From assembly GCA_009733775.1 (NCBI GenBank), contig WOGZ01000088.1, forward strand, positions 1 to 64,000: a DNA stretch of 64,000 nucleotides. Direction: 5' to 3'. The DNA is from Alectoria sarmentosa (taxonomy: Eukaryota; Ascomycota; Lecanoromycetes; Lecanorales; Parmeliaceae). This document shows positions 46,205 to 56,492 of this stretch, piece after piece; within the stretch, counting starts at the first letter, position 1, and each line of letters opens with the position of its first letter. The translations under genes and the position numbers were made by a program. The notes under the pieces were generated by a model. The model had not been told where the DNA came from. It did no database searches and worked only from the letters and a program-made list of their open reading frames with translations.

Positions 46205-47329
46205 ATGCATTCAGCCTATAGCCATATCCTACTTCCCATCCTCCTTTCCTTAGCCTCTCGTGCTGTCATCGCCCAACAAATCGCCGCCCCCAATTACGAC
46301 CAAGGCTGGTGCTACTACTGCTCCGACGATGATGCCCCAGCCCTCTGCAACGCCCAATGCACCATCGCAATCAACAGCCTCTGTGGCCAAGATCTCACCC
46401 AATCCCAACTCGTCACCGAACAAAATTGCACCCTCCAATACAAACCCCCCGTGAATCCCAACTTCAACCAAAACGGCGCCACACCCCCCAGTCCCACGCA
46501 ACCGCAATGCAGCATCACATTTAACAACATCCTCGCCTCCTGCGGCCGCGACGCCGGTTCCCCCAACTCAGCTACCGTAAACGCATCATACTGCACCACC
46601 TCCGGCGGCGGCGGCACCTATGGTTGGAATGACGATGGCTCCGTCATGACCAATGGCCTTGGCCGCTACGTCGTCTCGACCACCGGCACCGATCAGTGCG
46701 GCCAAGCCGAAGCCTCATGGCAACAAGCCACCTCGGTCATCCTCTGGAACGACAGCTGGATCGGCCCCAACGACCAAGTCGTCCTCGACACCAACCCGCC
46801 TCCCCTCACCGGCACCGCCGCCGCTCTGGCCACCGCCGTACCCCCAACGCCCAATCCGGAATGCGACACCGAAGTCTGCGACATCTACGACAACCCCTAC
46901 TACGCCACCGCCCCCGTCGGCCCCTGGCCCGAAGGCGGCAAGAACTCCCTCCGCCACCGCATCGTCTACGAAGGCTGGTCCGAAGCGCCCAATTCCCAGC
47001 GCCTGCCCAACAGCATCGAAGACCGCTGCGGCGTCTCCGGCGGCAATTACCAGGCGTACATGAACGGCACGCAGAACGTCGCCGATTTCGACCTGCCGTC
47101 CGACCTCTGTTGGTGCATCCCCGATGCCATCTTCGATGCCAGCGTCGGCATCCAGCTCCCGGACGATACCTTTTGTCCCGCGGGCACGACGTTGCAGGCG
47201 GGGCAGGAGGTGAATCGCATCGAGTTGAGACGCTTGATGGAGAGGGGGTTGAAGATGAGGGATCCGACGAGGACGGTGCAAAGGGATGCGAGTAGGGAGG
47301 TGAAGCATCTGAAGGGGAGGCATTGGTAG
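46205..47329 (+). CDS. Secreted cysteine-rich protein
   Basis: A single exon of 374 aa. The ATG at 46205 is preferred over the longer frame because it places a clear signal peptide, SHILLPILLSLASRAVIA, at the N-terminus with cleavage near residue 23. The mature part begins QQIAAPNYDQGWCYYCSDDD and holds about 16 cysteines in spaced pairs (CYYC, CNAQC, LCGQD, CDTEVCD, CWC), several N-x-S/T sites and a Gly/Tyr-rich stretch (GGGGTYGWNDDG). The last 35 residues are Arg/Lys-rich (LMERGLKMRDPTRTVQRDAS). Codon use is strongly C-ending, as in well-expressed fungal genes. No family recognised; an extracellular or wall role is inferred. Confidence 0.75.
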   Translation: MHSAYSHILLPILLSLASRAVIAQQIAAPNYDQGWCYYCSDDDAPALCNAQCTIAINSLCGQDLTQSQLVTEQNCTLQYKPPVNPNFNQNGATPPSPTQPQCSITFNNILASCGRDAGSPNSATVNASYCTTSGGGGTYGWNDDGSVMTNGLGRYVVSTTGTDQCGQAEASWQQATSVILWNDSWIGPNDQVVLDTNPPPLTGTAAALATAVPPTPNPECDTEVCDIYDNPYYATAPVGPWPEGGKNSLRHRIVYEGWSEAPNSQRLPNSIEDRCGVSGGNYQAYMNGTQNVADFDLPSDLCWCIPDAIFDASVGIQLPDDTFCPAGTTLQAGQEVNRIELRRLMERGLKMRDPTRTVQRDASREVKHLKGRHW

Positions 47330-48539
47330 GAGCGTTCGTCAGCCGTTGCAGGAGGTGCTTTGATCGATCGAGCGAGATTGAAAGAGGGAGTGCAAAAGCT
47401 TTTGAAGACCGAGGGAGGGTCTTTCTTTCTTTCTTTCTTTCGAAAGGGAAGTGCTTCATGATTCCGCTGGCTGGCGATGGGCATGGGCGTATGTATGGGC
47501 AACTCTGTTTTCAGATTCATCGCATACTGGTTATTCTTGGCAATGTCACCCGAGTAGCTACTAGAGCGTTCCATGTCGGACTTTGTTTTGTATGGTGTGT
47601 GTGTCCCCTTTCCATCTACATACTCTCACCGTGCAAAAATCATTATCACTACTACCACTACCATTGGCTCCTTTTTTTTCTGACAACACTCAATCTCCGA
47701 AAAAAAAAACCCCTTACTTTGCTTTTTTTACTGGACGCGTATCAATGGATTTCCTTACTTTATTTACTTTACTGTCACGCGTATCTACCTTATCAATGCA
47801 TTTTCCGACCCGCGCATTGAAACTCTTCTCCAATAAGTAATCCCAATCCCAATCTCACTCAGCCTCTCGGCCCCAGCTCACGTTTTTCCAAAGCGTCTTT
47901 TTTTGTTTAATTATTAATTCATGAATTATTTATTTGGTCAGATCACCCCGCCCGCCATTTGGAATACTTATTCGAGTCTAAAACTCGGTTTTTTTCTTTT
48001 GGTTTTGAGATTTTTTCTTCTTCTTCTTTTTTATTGCGGGTAGCGGGGGGCGCGGGGACGCAATTCCCTGTGGTTTTTTTCCCACAGCTGCTTTTTCGGA
48101 ATGGCAGGCAGGCAGGCAGGCAGCTTTGCTGATGTGGGTATGTGATGTGATGGGATGGGATGGGATGGGATGTGATGTGGGGAGTGTGGAAACTCTTGCG
48201 GAGGTGATACACGAAGGGGTTTTTATCGTTTCGTTTCGTTTGAAAATTCTTTTTTATTTTTTATTTTTTGGCAAAGTCTTGAGTAGGCTACTACTACTAC
48301 TACTATTACTACAACAGTATCAAGACGATCAATCACGTAAACCACCCAAGGTAAATATTTATAAGAAAGATGCTTCGAGTATGCAATGCAATGCAATGAT
48401 GTAATGGATTGCCCTTTTTGCTTTATTCGATGGCGGTCTCACATATGGAACGCGCGCTAGAAGGGGTCGAAAATGGATTGTTGATGTGGTGGATTTAGTC
48501 TGGATGGGGGAGGTGGGGAGGCGGGGAGGCGGCTTTTGG

Positions 48540-49080
48540 TGGTGGTGGAGGTTGGTTGGTTGGTAGGTAGGTAGGTTGATAGGTAGGTAGGTAGGTAGGT
48601 AAGGTAGGTAAGTGGGTAAATAAGTGGGTAAATGGGTAGGTAAGTGGGTAAATGGGTAGGTAAGTGGGTATGTGGGTAGGTGTGTAGGTAGGTAGGTTGG
48701 TAGGTAGGTTGGTAGGTAGGTAGGTGGGTGGGAAGGTGGGAAGGTGGGTAGATGGGGAGGTGGAGGGTTGGGGTTAGGGAGGCGAGGAGGTGGGAGAGGG
48801 AAGTTGAGCCCGTAAGGTGGTTGAGTGGGTGGGAAGGTAAGGAAGGAAAGGAAGGGAAGGGAAGGTGGGTAAGAGGTGGGTAGGTGGGTAGATGGGTAGG
48901 TAGGTAGGTGGGTAGGTGGGTAGGTGAGGTAGATGGGTAGATATGTGGGAAAGGGGGTAGGGGGGTAGGTGGGTAGGTAGGTGGGTAGGTAAGTTCGGTA
49001 GGTAAGGTAGGTAGGTAAATAGGTAGATAGGTAGGTGGGAAGGTGGGTAGGTAGGTTGGTAGGTAGGTAGATAAGAGCGG
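48540..49080. repeat. GGTA/GGTG-type tandem repeat tract
   Basis: About 540 bp of GGTAGGTAGG(T/G) units mixed with GGGTAAAT and GGGAAGGT variants. All G lie on the plus strand, so runs of GG and GGG recur every few bases. Confidence 0.9.
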
Positions 49081-50317
49081 CTTTGACGGTGCGCCTTAAT
49101 GGCACTTGTGCTTTTTTTCGGAGATGGATGGCGTTTGGGAACTTGAGAAAGTGGAGTACGTAAGTAAGGCTGGCGCGAGCGAGCGGGGATAGGGGTGGTG
49201 GTGGTGGTGGGGGGAGTCGCGAGGGGGTTTTTGTGTTGGGTTTGGGCTTGGATTTGGATTTGGAGTGAGTGAGTGAGGATTTGGATTCAAATTGGTTATC
49301 GAAGGGTGATGATGAGGAGGGGGGGGGAGTAATGGGGGGCGGATGTGTGTGTTTCTGTGAAGTTTTCTCTCTTTGTTTGTGGGATGTTTTTGTTCCGCGC
49401 TTGATTTGATTTGATTGAGTGGTATCGTTCGATAAGAAAAAAGATCTCACTTTCGTAAGTATCTAAGTTGCGTTGCGTTCCTTGATTTGGTTGATATGTA
49501 TTTGGATAAGGTGAGGGGAGAATAGAATAGAATAGAATAGAATAAAATATTTCCGTCATGTTGTTTCGACAACTGCGTTTTAATGAGCGTGTATTTCTGT
49601 CGAAACATATGATGGTTCTTTTTCTTCTTCGATTACCTACTTACACGCATTATACACTCTTTTGATTCAATCTAAAAAAGAATAATACTCCACCAGTACT
49701 CCACCTCTTTGTTATAACGATATTCGTCTTTGCTGCCGCCAACACCACCGCCATTATTATCCCACCATCTCTCCCTCCCCCTCCCCCTCCCCCATAACAA
49801 AAATATACTGCCTATACGGCCGCACAGATACTCTCCATCTTTCTTTCTTTCCCCTTCGATCATCATTCCGGCCATGAAAGCAGGTGGAGCGTTCACACAC
49901 TCACTCGGCCAGTATCATCTGCCTACCTTTTTTTATCACGTAAACGGCTCCTAGTCGTAAGGGAATTTGCGATATGATGTGTTGAAAGATTTGACACTTT
50001 GAAGGGAAGAATGGCAGGCAGAAAGGGGTCAGGACCGAATGATGTTGGTTGTCCCAAAGCCGGGGAAAAGTTCCCCCTTTAATGTTTACGAAATAGCGGC
50101 AGTTTTTTTAATATACATACGATATGGTTCTCTCGACTTCACTCTCTCGACGACAATCTTTTTTTTCCTTTTTCTTCTTTCCTTTTCTTCTCTCTTCTTC
50201 TCTTTTCTTTGCTTTTTTTTCTTTCCTTTTCTTTTCTTTCGTTTCCTTTCTTTTCCTTTCCTTTCCTTACCTCTCCTTTTCTCTTCTTTTCAAATTTCTT
50301 CCATGACCTACTCATAC

Positions 50318-50498
50318 TAATACCCCTACTCCTACTCCTATTCCTACTCCATACTCCTACCCATACTCCTACTCCTACTCATACTCCTACTCCTACTCCC
50401 ACTCCCACTCCTACTCCTACTCCTACTCCTACTCCTATTCCTACTCCTACTTCTACTCCTACTCCTACTCCTACTCCTACTCCATACTCCTACTCATA
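50318..50498. repeat. (TACTCC)n tandem repeat
   Basis: Roughly 30 copies of the hexamer CTACTC with minor variants (CCATACTC, CCCACTCC). It directly follows a 130-bp T/C-only tract. Confidence 0.9.
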
Positions 50499-51431
50499 CC
50501 CATCCGCATCCGCATCCCCATTTCCCGCACCCAAATATCCAAAAAAAAACCAATCCCAACCGTAACAATTCTCACTTACCCGCAAACCAACCATTATTAT
50601 TCCCCCAAACCCCCGGCTTTCGTCGGAAGCAATCGCTGCGTTTCGCTTTGCTACGCATCGATCGACTCATCTTCTTGAAAACCGTTTAAAAGACGAGAAG
50701 GGCTTTCTTTGCTACTGTAAATACAAACATTTAGGCTCGCTGCATGCTGGCAACAGTTTATTCAATACGCTTGCTTGTACACTTGTGCTAAACTACGATG
50801 TAGATTAAAATTGTCTCGGTTTTTTAACGAATCGGTTGTTTCTCGCTCGAGGAGGAGCGGATATCTTAATCACCCACCCAAAAAACCCCCCCCCCACCCC
50901 ACCCCAAAAAAAAAACATGGCCGGGGATCAATCAATAATACGCTTCGCAAGGAAGGAAGGATTGGACGTTGGTGCGCGAACATCTCCACCCACATTTAAT
51001 TCATTAAATACTTTATATTTTTCTGGCCGTGCGTGAGCGAGGGGGTTCTTTTCCCCCTACCTCCTATCTAAATAACAATTCAGGTTGATGCGACGACGAC
51101 GACGACGACGACGATGACGATGATGATGAAAGGAATTAAAAAAGATGTTTATGGGCACGACTGCGAGCTCTGGGCGTTTGCTGCGGTTTGGATATCGTTT
51201 GAACACGGGATGGAGAATCTACTCAGATAAAGGAATAGAGGGGTAAGATCGTGGGAAAGTAATCTACTTAGATAAAGGAAAAAGGTTGATAAATCGTAGG
51301 AAAAAATTGTGAATATTTGTGAATTTGTGACCACATTCATAAGAGCTCTCAAAGACGTCCGAGCAACGGCCATCGATCGATCGATCGAAACCCAGATGAA
51401 CTAACTAACTAACTGGCTGTTTATCACATCA

Positions 51432-51503
51432 CATCACACAGATGTATGTATGTTTCTTTCTTTCTGCACATCACACAGATGTATGTTTCTTTCTTTCTGC
51501 ACA
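51432..51503. repeat. Tandem duplication of a 35-nt unit
   Basis: ACATCACACAGATGTATG followed by TTTCTTTCTTTCTGC occurs twice in direct succession, the first copy with an extra TATG. Confidence 0.8.
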
Positions 51504-51915
51504 ATGATGGAGTAGTATAGTACAGTACGGGAGGGGGCATCGCGCATGGGTTTTTGGCACTTTTTTTTAGTATGTATGCTGACGGACGGACGGACGGACG
51601 GGTTTATGAAATCTTGCAGTGCAACTAATGAGGCAGGCCGGAGTATGGGGATCGAGGTTTATTTTTCACATTTCTGATGAGATGGAGATGAGTAGGAAGG
51701 AAGGAGGATTCAGCGGAGGCGTTGGGTGTTTATCATCATTACGCTCGTTGTGGGGGGGGGGGGTGGGGGGTTTAAGTCTCGGGATGTTTGGGGCGATTCA
51801 GTCTGTCTGGTTTTGGGATAGTTGGTTCTATTTGGTTCGGTGACTAAGGTATCTATCTATCTATCTATCTATCTAAACGCTAGCCTCATCCATCACCTCA
51901 CGCATTCTGTTCTTT

Positions 51916-53244
51916 TTATCCAAGTCGTTGTAGGTACCCCGGCAACTCGTCCCAATCATCCAAGTGCTGCGGATTCTGGAATTGACATCGAGCCGCGATC
52001 TTGGCGCCCGTCGCGCCGCTATCTTGCATGCCATCTTCGATAGTGATGCCTTCCGTGTCAGCGAACATCTCGTCGATCGCTAAGCGCAGAGCTCGAGCTC
52101 CGAGTGGGCTGGCTGATCCGTCTATGATGATGTATTCGATGTTGCTGATTGTGTCTTTGAGGAGGCGCGATGGTGAGATGGCGGGGTTTGGGTTGGGGGA
52201 TGGGATGGTGAGATGGATGAATGTTCGGAGAGAATCTTGGATGGGCTTTAGGTTCACACGAGGGTATTGGTAGGCGGGAGGTTCGGGGTAGATGTCGTTG
52301 GGAGAGGCGTTGTCGTTGGAAGGGTGGGTGCTGGTGTTGGGTTCGGGGGTTAGGACGTCGTTTGGAGGGACTCTTGTGAGAGCGTCGCCTTCGACCCTGG
52401 TGTTCTGAGGGGAGGTATCATGAGGCGGGTTGTCGTGGAGAGGGCTCTCGTTGAGGCGTTCGTCACTGACAGGTTCTTCGCTGGAAATGTCGTCTCCGGG
52501 GGACTCGTTCTCGAGAGTTTCGTCGTCAGAATCGACCGCGCTGCTCACGACGGCCGCTTTCATCATCACATCTTCTCCGAGATGAGGCAGCCAGACCTGT
52601 CCTTTCATCACACAGCCGGTCTCACACATTTGAACCAACATCAAATGGAGGTGTGACTTGTGGTAGTAGATCAAGACTGTGAAATATTTGCCAGTTGTGT
52701 ATCTCTGCATCGTATAGGCGGATTGTACCGCTCGCGGTAGCTTGAGAATCATGTGCGAGCCATCCAGTGGTTGGCCGGCGAGTCTGGCCGCCTTAGCGAC
52801 GACGGTGCGAGCGGAGACATCCCAGTGGTCAGGCACGGTGATGGCCATCACTCTGAAATCGAGCCGTGGATTCTTGTCCAAAGCCCACACTCCCATCAAC
52901 CTCGCGTCCTCGATATGACGTGCAAAGGCTCGCACAAGCTCCGTAGCTCGCTCCTCGGTGGCTACCAGAGGCGCAGCCGACGGGGAGAATTTCGTGGAAT
53001 CGAGGTGGCTCTGCACCTTCTTGCTCAAAGCCTCCTGGTAGAAGCCGGTGTACACTTGGCCGCCAGGCACACCGGTGAAATACGATCCTGAAGACAAGTT
53101 GGCTCTATCGATGGAAAATTGGGTGGATATCCAGGTTGGGCCAAAGTCGAGGCCGACGGGAACCACGGTGGCATCCTTGTCAAGGTGCTTGGGGAAACGC
53201 CCGGAGAGTACACCATTGTAGGCTGCCATCATGTCGGCCGACAT
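51916..53244 (-). CDS. Hsp70-like actin-fold ATPase
   Basis: A single exon of 442 aa from ATG 53244 (an upstream in-frame ATG at 53334 would add 30 residues). VPVGLDFGPTWISTQ near residue 30 is the phosphate-1 loop of the actin/Hsp70 fold, MAITVPDHWDVSARTVVAKA is the connect segment, and ADTEGITIEDGMQDSGATGA near the end stands in the region of the fold's last helices. A long acidic and Pro/Ser-rich insert (DDETLENESPGDDISSEEP to NDIYPEPPAYQYP) separates the halves. The protein lacks a substrate-binding domain. Such truncated Hsp70-like proteins are very common in fungi and mostly uncharacterised. The usual DxG nucleotide motif of the second half looks weak (IIDGSASPLG), so ATPase activity is uncertain. 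Confidence 0.7.
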   Translation of the reverse strand: MSADMMAAYNGVLSGRFPKHLDKDATVVPVGLDFGPTWISTQFSIDRANLSSGSYFTGVPGGQVYTGFYQEALSKKVQSHLDSTKFSPSAAPLVATEERATELVRAFARHIEDARLMGVWALDKNPRLDFRVMAITVPDHWDVSARTVVAKAARLAGQPLDGSHMILKLPRAVQSAYTMQRYTTGKYFTVLIYYHKSHLHLMLVQMCETGCVMKGQVWLPHLGEDVMMKAAVVSSAVDSDDETLENESPGDDISSEEPVSDERLNESPLHDNPPHDTSPQNTRVEGDALTRVPPNDVLTPEPNTSTHPSNDNASPNDIYPEPPAYQYPRVNLKPIQDSLRTFIHLTIPSPNPNPAISPSRLLKDTISNIEYIIIDGSASPLGARALRLAIDEMFADTEGITIEDGMQDSGATGAKIAARCQFQNPQHLDDWDELPGYLQRLG

Positions 53245-55221
53245 TGTGGGGGGTAGATGGAAGGGCGGTTGAGAGGCCGTAGGTAGGACTGTGGAAGGCT
53301 TAGGGTTTGGTAATTGGTCTTGTGAGATGCTCAAACGCGGTGCAAGCTTGTAGATCCCAGGAGAGATAGTTAGAGAAGATGGATTGACAGAAGGATGAAT
53401 GTTGATTTAGAAGCGGGAATTGTAGGTTCAAGGATGGAGAGAAGACTATCAGGAGTAACACTCTCGGAGAAGCTGACTGCCTGGAGAGAGGGGCAGCAAG
53501 GCGACTCCAGTGGGTCAAAAGGCGAACTCTTGGCAACCCTGCATGCTTGGTCCGGAGATGAATCACGGCTTCAATCCCCAATTCCAATTGATTCGATAGG
53601 TGCGTAAATAGGATATTAGGCAGCGCCAGCGGACGTCACATTCTGCCCTTTGATCCTTTGAGCCGTGACAGGAATTTTGAAGGGGAGGAGTGCGATTGGA
53701 TATGGGCTCAGGATTCCCACTCATCAGGCTTCGACAAAGATACGGACCGGATTGAAATCCTTAACACAATGATGACACACCAATAGAAGAGCGCCGTTGG
53801 ATCCTTAACACAACGTAAGTCCTTAACACAACAGTAAATACGCTACCAAAAATTTAAACTTCTCACTTTCAACGCGTATATATGGCCCCTTTCAATCCTT
53901 TGAAGCCGACTGCCCCCCCACCACTCTCAGAAGAAATTTCCTTCTTGCCCATCCATCCGCGTTCTAAAGTACTCTACATCCGAAAGACGTTTTCCCCGTC
54001 AGGATTGCTCGATACGTGGCAGGCACATTGCAAACCCCAAAAAACTACCAAACGATCACCCCGCCTAGCAATCAAACGGCAGGCAAACATGGGAAGAAGA
54101 AAGTAAGCCCCGGAAACACGCGCATCTCATGCACGTAATTTCCCCGAGCCTCGCTGCCGATCTGGCTGCAGCTAAGTAAGCAGCCACTCGGGTACTGGGC
54201 TGCCGATCATGCATGTCATATGTAGTCCGGGCTCCGCCGGGGAAATGGAAAGACGGCGAGAGATTTGGGGACGGGCGGGATAGGGGGGTGAGCGAATTTT
54301 GGGATTATAAGGGCTTCATGTCGGGCATACAGACTGTAGTCGCAGTTTTGAAAAGCGTTGAATCCTAAGTTGGTGATCGATTCGCTTCGATCAGATACCA
54401 ATGAACGGAGGCTGGGCTTTGCCATCGGGCTTGTTTTGCAATCAGGTTTTGGTCCGTTACGGCTTGAGGGGCAGGATTTCTAGAGGAGAAAATGTCAAGG
54501 CGAGATGACGCCGGCTTGGAAATCGCTGGCGTCTTTTACTAAGCGTTTTGTTGTGAGATGTTAGACTGAGTCTCATTCGGATTGGCTTATGCATTTTGAG
54601 ATCATTGAACGCCATGAGAGAATATGGTGCAGGCGGGCATCCTCCTGGTCATATGCACGAGTGCTCGGAAATCAGCCCCTTTCACTGACCCGATCCCAAT
54701 TGTCAACGCGTACGAATCCGCTGGGTCCACCAGTGTGATTTCTACAACGAAGAGGTACTCTGCATTTTTTAATGTTTTTTAATATGTTCGTGATACCATC
54801 TCAAGTCATCAATCGTAACCGGAGCCTCAATGTATGCCCTTGCGTCATTCCGCCTCTGTCTACAATATCCTGCGCATCTACTGAAAAAGCATTCACTTCA
54901 TCACGATGGAAAAAGCGCAAAGCTCCTCCTACCCGAAGCACAGTCTCAAAGTAGTAGGACGCATGCGGATGCAAGACAAAGGACTCATGGCGGGCATTCC
55001 TCGAAGTTTGCATTGCTGCAAACGGCTCCGCTCAACAAAGAAACGCTGAGTCGCACGGCGGTTCTTTGTCTGAAAAGCGCACTGAAAGTCCCGTTTCCCC
55101 CAATTCTCGAATGAAATCAGAGTTCTACTTCCTTCCTGACACACTCACAGAAGCCCAAACCCAAGCTTCCCACCCTCGACGAGAAATCTCATCAGATACA
55201 TACAACCCTCCGTCTTGAATC
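53245..55221. other. Gene-less stretch with one small candidate ORF
   Basis: Just upstream of the Hsp70-like gene this is promoter space. A plus-strand frame at 53882-54106 (MAPFNPLKPTAPPPLSEEIS, 74 aa) has protein-like composition and a basic end, but no support beyond that. CCTTAACACAA occurs three times at 53759-53832. The rest shows nothing. Confidence 0.45.
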
Positions 55222-55755
55222 ATGGTCGAAACACGTCATCGCAACTACGACGCCAATCCGGTCTCCAGCTCGAGATCCCGCGAAAACAAGACCACCACGC
55301 CGCCCCAAAAGCCCATCAAAAAACGCACCAAAGCACCCCCCGCCGTCAAGAAACCCCCCCGCGGCAAAACCCCCAAAGCAAAACCCCCTACCCGCTGGCC
55401 CAAAGACCACGAAGCCGCCGCCGAATGCGTCGACTGGGCCCTCTGGGACGCCCAAGGCCTGACCATAACCTGGCAAGACGGCCGAGGGATCCACCCTTTG
55501 ACGGGCGCCGTGCTGTTCCCCGTCCCCGACGACCCGGCCGCCCTGCACGAGATCGAAACGGTGGCGAAGGCGAAGAGGACGGCGGGGAGGAAGAAGCGCG
55601 CGGGGACGAGGGCGTAGGACTGCGCGGCGGCACGCGCGGATGATATACTCATGGAGCGAGAGTGGGTGCATTTGGTTTGGGAGGGGGGGAGGGGGATCCA
55701 TCCGCGGACGGGGGAGGTGAGGTTTGATTTCGACAAGGGGATTTTGGGGCGGTAG
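55222..55755 (+). pseudogene. Small basic protein with duplicated GRGIHP motif, interrupted by amber codon
   Basis: The frame from 55222 codes 131 aa: a Lys/Pro/Thr-rich basic tail (about residues 1-60) and then WALWDAQGLTITWQDGRGIH with PLTGAVLF. It stops at TAG 55615-55617. The same frame continues DCAAARADDILMEREWVHLV, WEGGRGIHPRTGEVRFDFD to TAG at 55755. The W-x(D/E)GRGIHPxTGxVxF unit thus occurs on both sides of the stop. No intron can remove the stop without breaking frame. The full-length form would be 177 codons plus stop. It could be a chromatin-like or DNA-associated basic protein, but this is only inferred from charge. Confidence 0.55.
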
Positions 55756-56492
55756 AGAGGCTGCGTTGTGGAGGGAGACTGAGTGCTGTGTGATTGGCTA
55801 GGGGTGGAGTTGCAGGATGGAGGGACCTTGATTGGTTGGAGAGTGGGCGGTTGGACTTTTGTTCTGTCCAGCGAGATTGGTTCAATAGTCCCCTGAATTC
55901 ACGGAATTCCAAGACTCGGATCGTGTCAAGTAATCCAGGGCGGGTTCCATTCCAGAGACTACAAGCACAATGTCCATCAGATGTATTTTGAAATCCTGTT
56001 CGATTGCTCTGGCTATTGTGGTATAAGCAGAGAACATGCAATAAGATGGCGTCTTTCGAGCGTATGGAAAATCAGCTACCAGAGACTGTGATGCATTGAC
56101 GAACAACGCCCAAATGGTATACCTAAGTCTTAGTAAGACCCATTTGAGCCCCACAGTGCCCAATATTCCTCCATTTCTGAGTCGCAGATAATCTCAACTG
56201 TCTCGTCCGGAGATTTGTCCTTGATTTGCTAGCCACCTTTGGCCAGCGGGAGACTGCAAGAAGAGTCGTGGACTTTCGAATGCGTAGCGAAGTGAAAAGG
56301 CTGTCTCTGTGTCTGGCGCAACGGAATTTGAGATCTGATTGGAACTGATAGAAGAGCTGTTACAACAGAAGCCTCCTGCAAAGGTCCTCGTCGACGGTTA
56401 GCTGTTAACTTATGGCAATGGAGCGTGTCACCGTCCGCAGGACTCAAGTGCTTGCCCTTGTTCTGTAGAGCCAACTTTGCAGACAGAAGCAA
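55756..56492. other. Intergenic stretch
   Basis: No gene supported on either strand. It is the convergent 3' side of the GRGIHP gene and the first F-box gene. Confidence 0.5.

Larger units (their letters stand above)
47330..51915. other. Microsatellite-dense gene desert
   Basis: About 4.6 kb with no supported gene. Long open frames here are low-complexity translations of simple repeats. It holds CTTT, GGCA, GGGAT, GGTA, TACTCC, ACGG, CTAT, GACGAT and other tracts, poly-T and poly-G runs, and several strand-asymmetric purine or pyrimidine blocks. Confidence 0.75.

Noticed and set aside
46653..47459. Several long frames on both strands over the secreted protein gene
   Set aside because: Arg/Pro/Ala-rich shadows caused by the C-ending codon use of the real gene.
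48359..49450. Long minus-strand open frame of 363 codons
   Set aside because: Its translation is almost wholly YLPT/PTYLP repeats from the GGTA tract; a simple-repeat artefact, not a gene.
55192..55736. Minus-strand frames up to 169 codons
   Set aside because: Antisense to the GRGIHP gene; Arg/Gly-rich composition is a GC-content effect.
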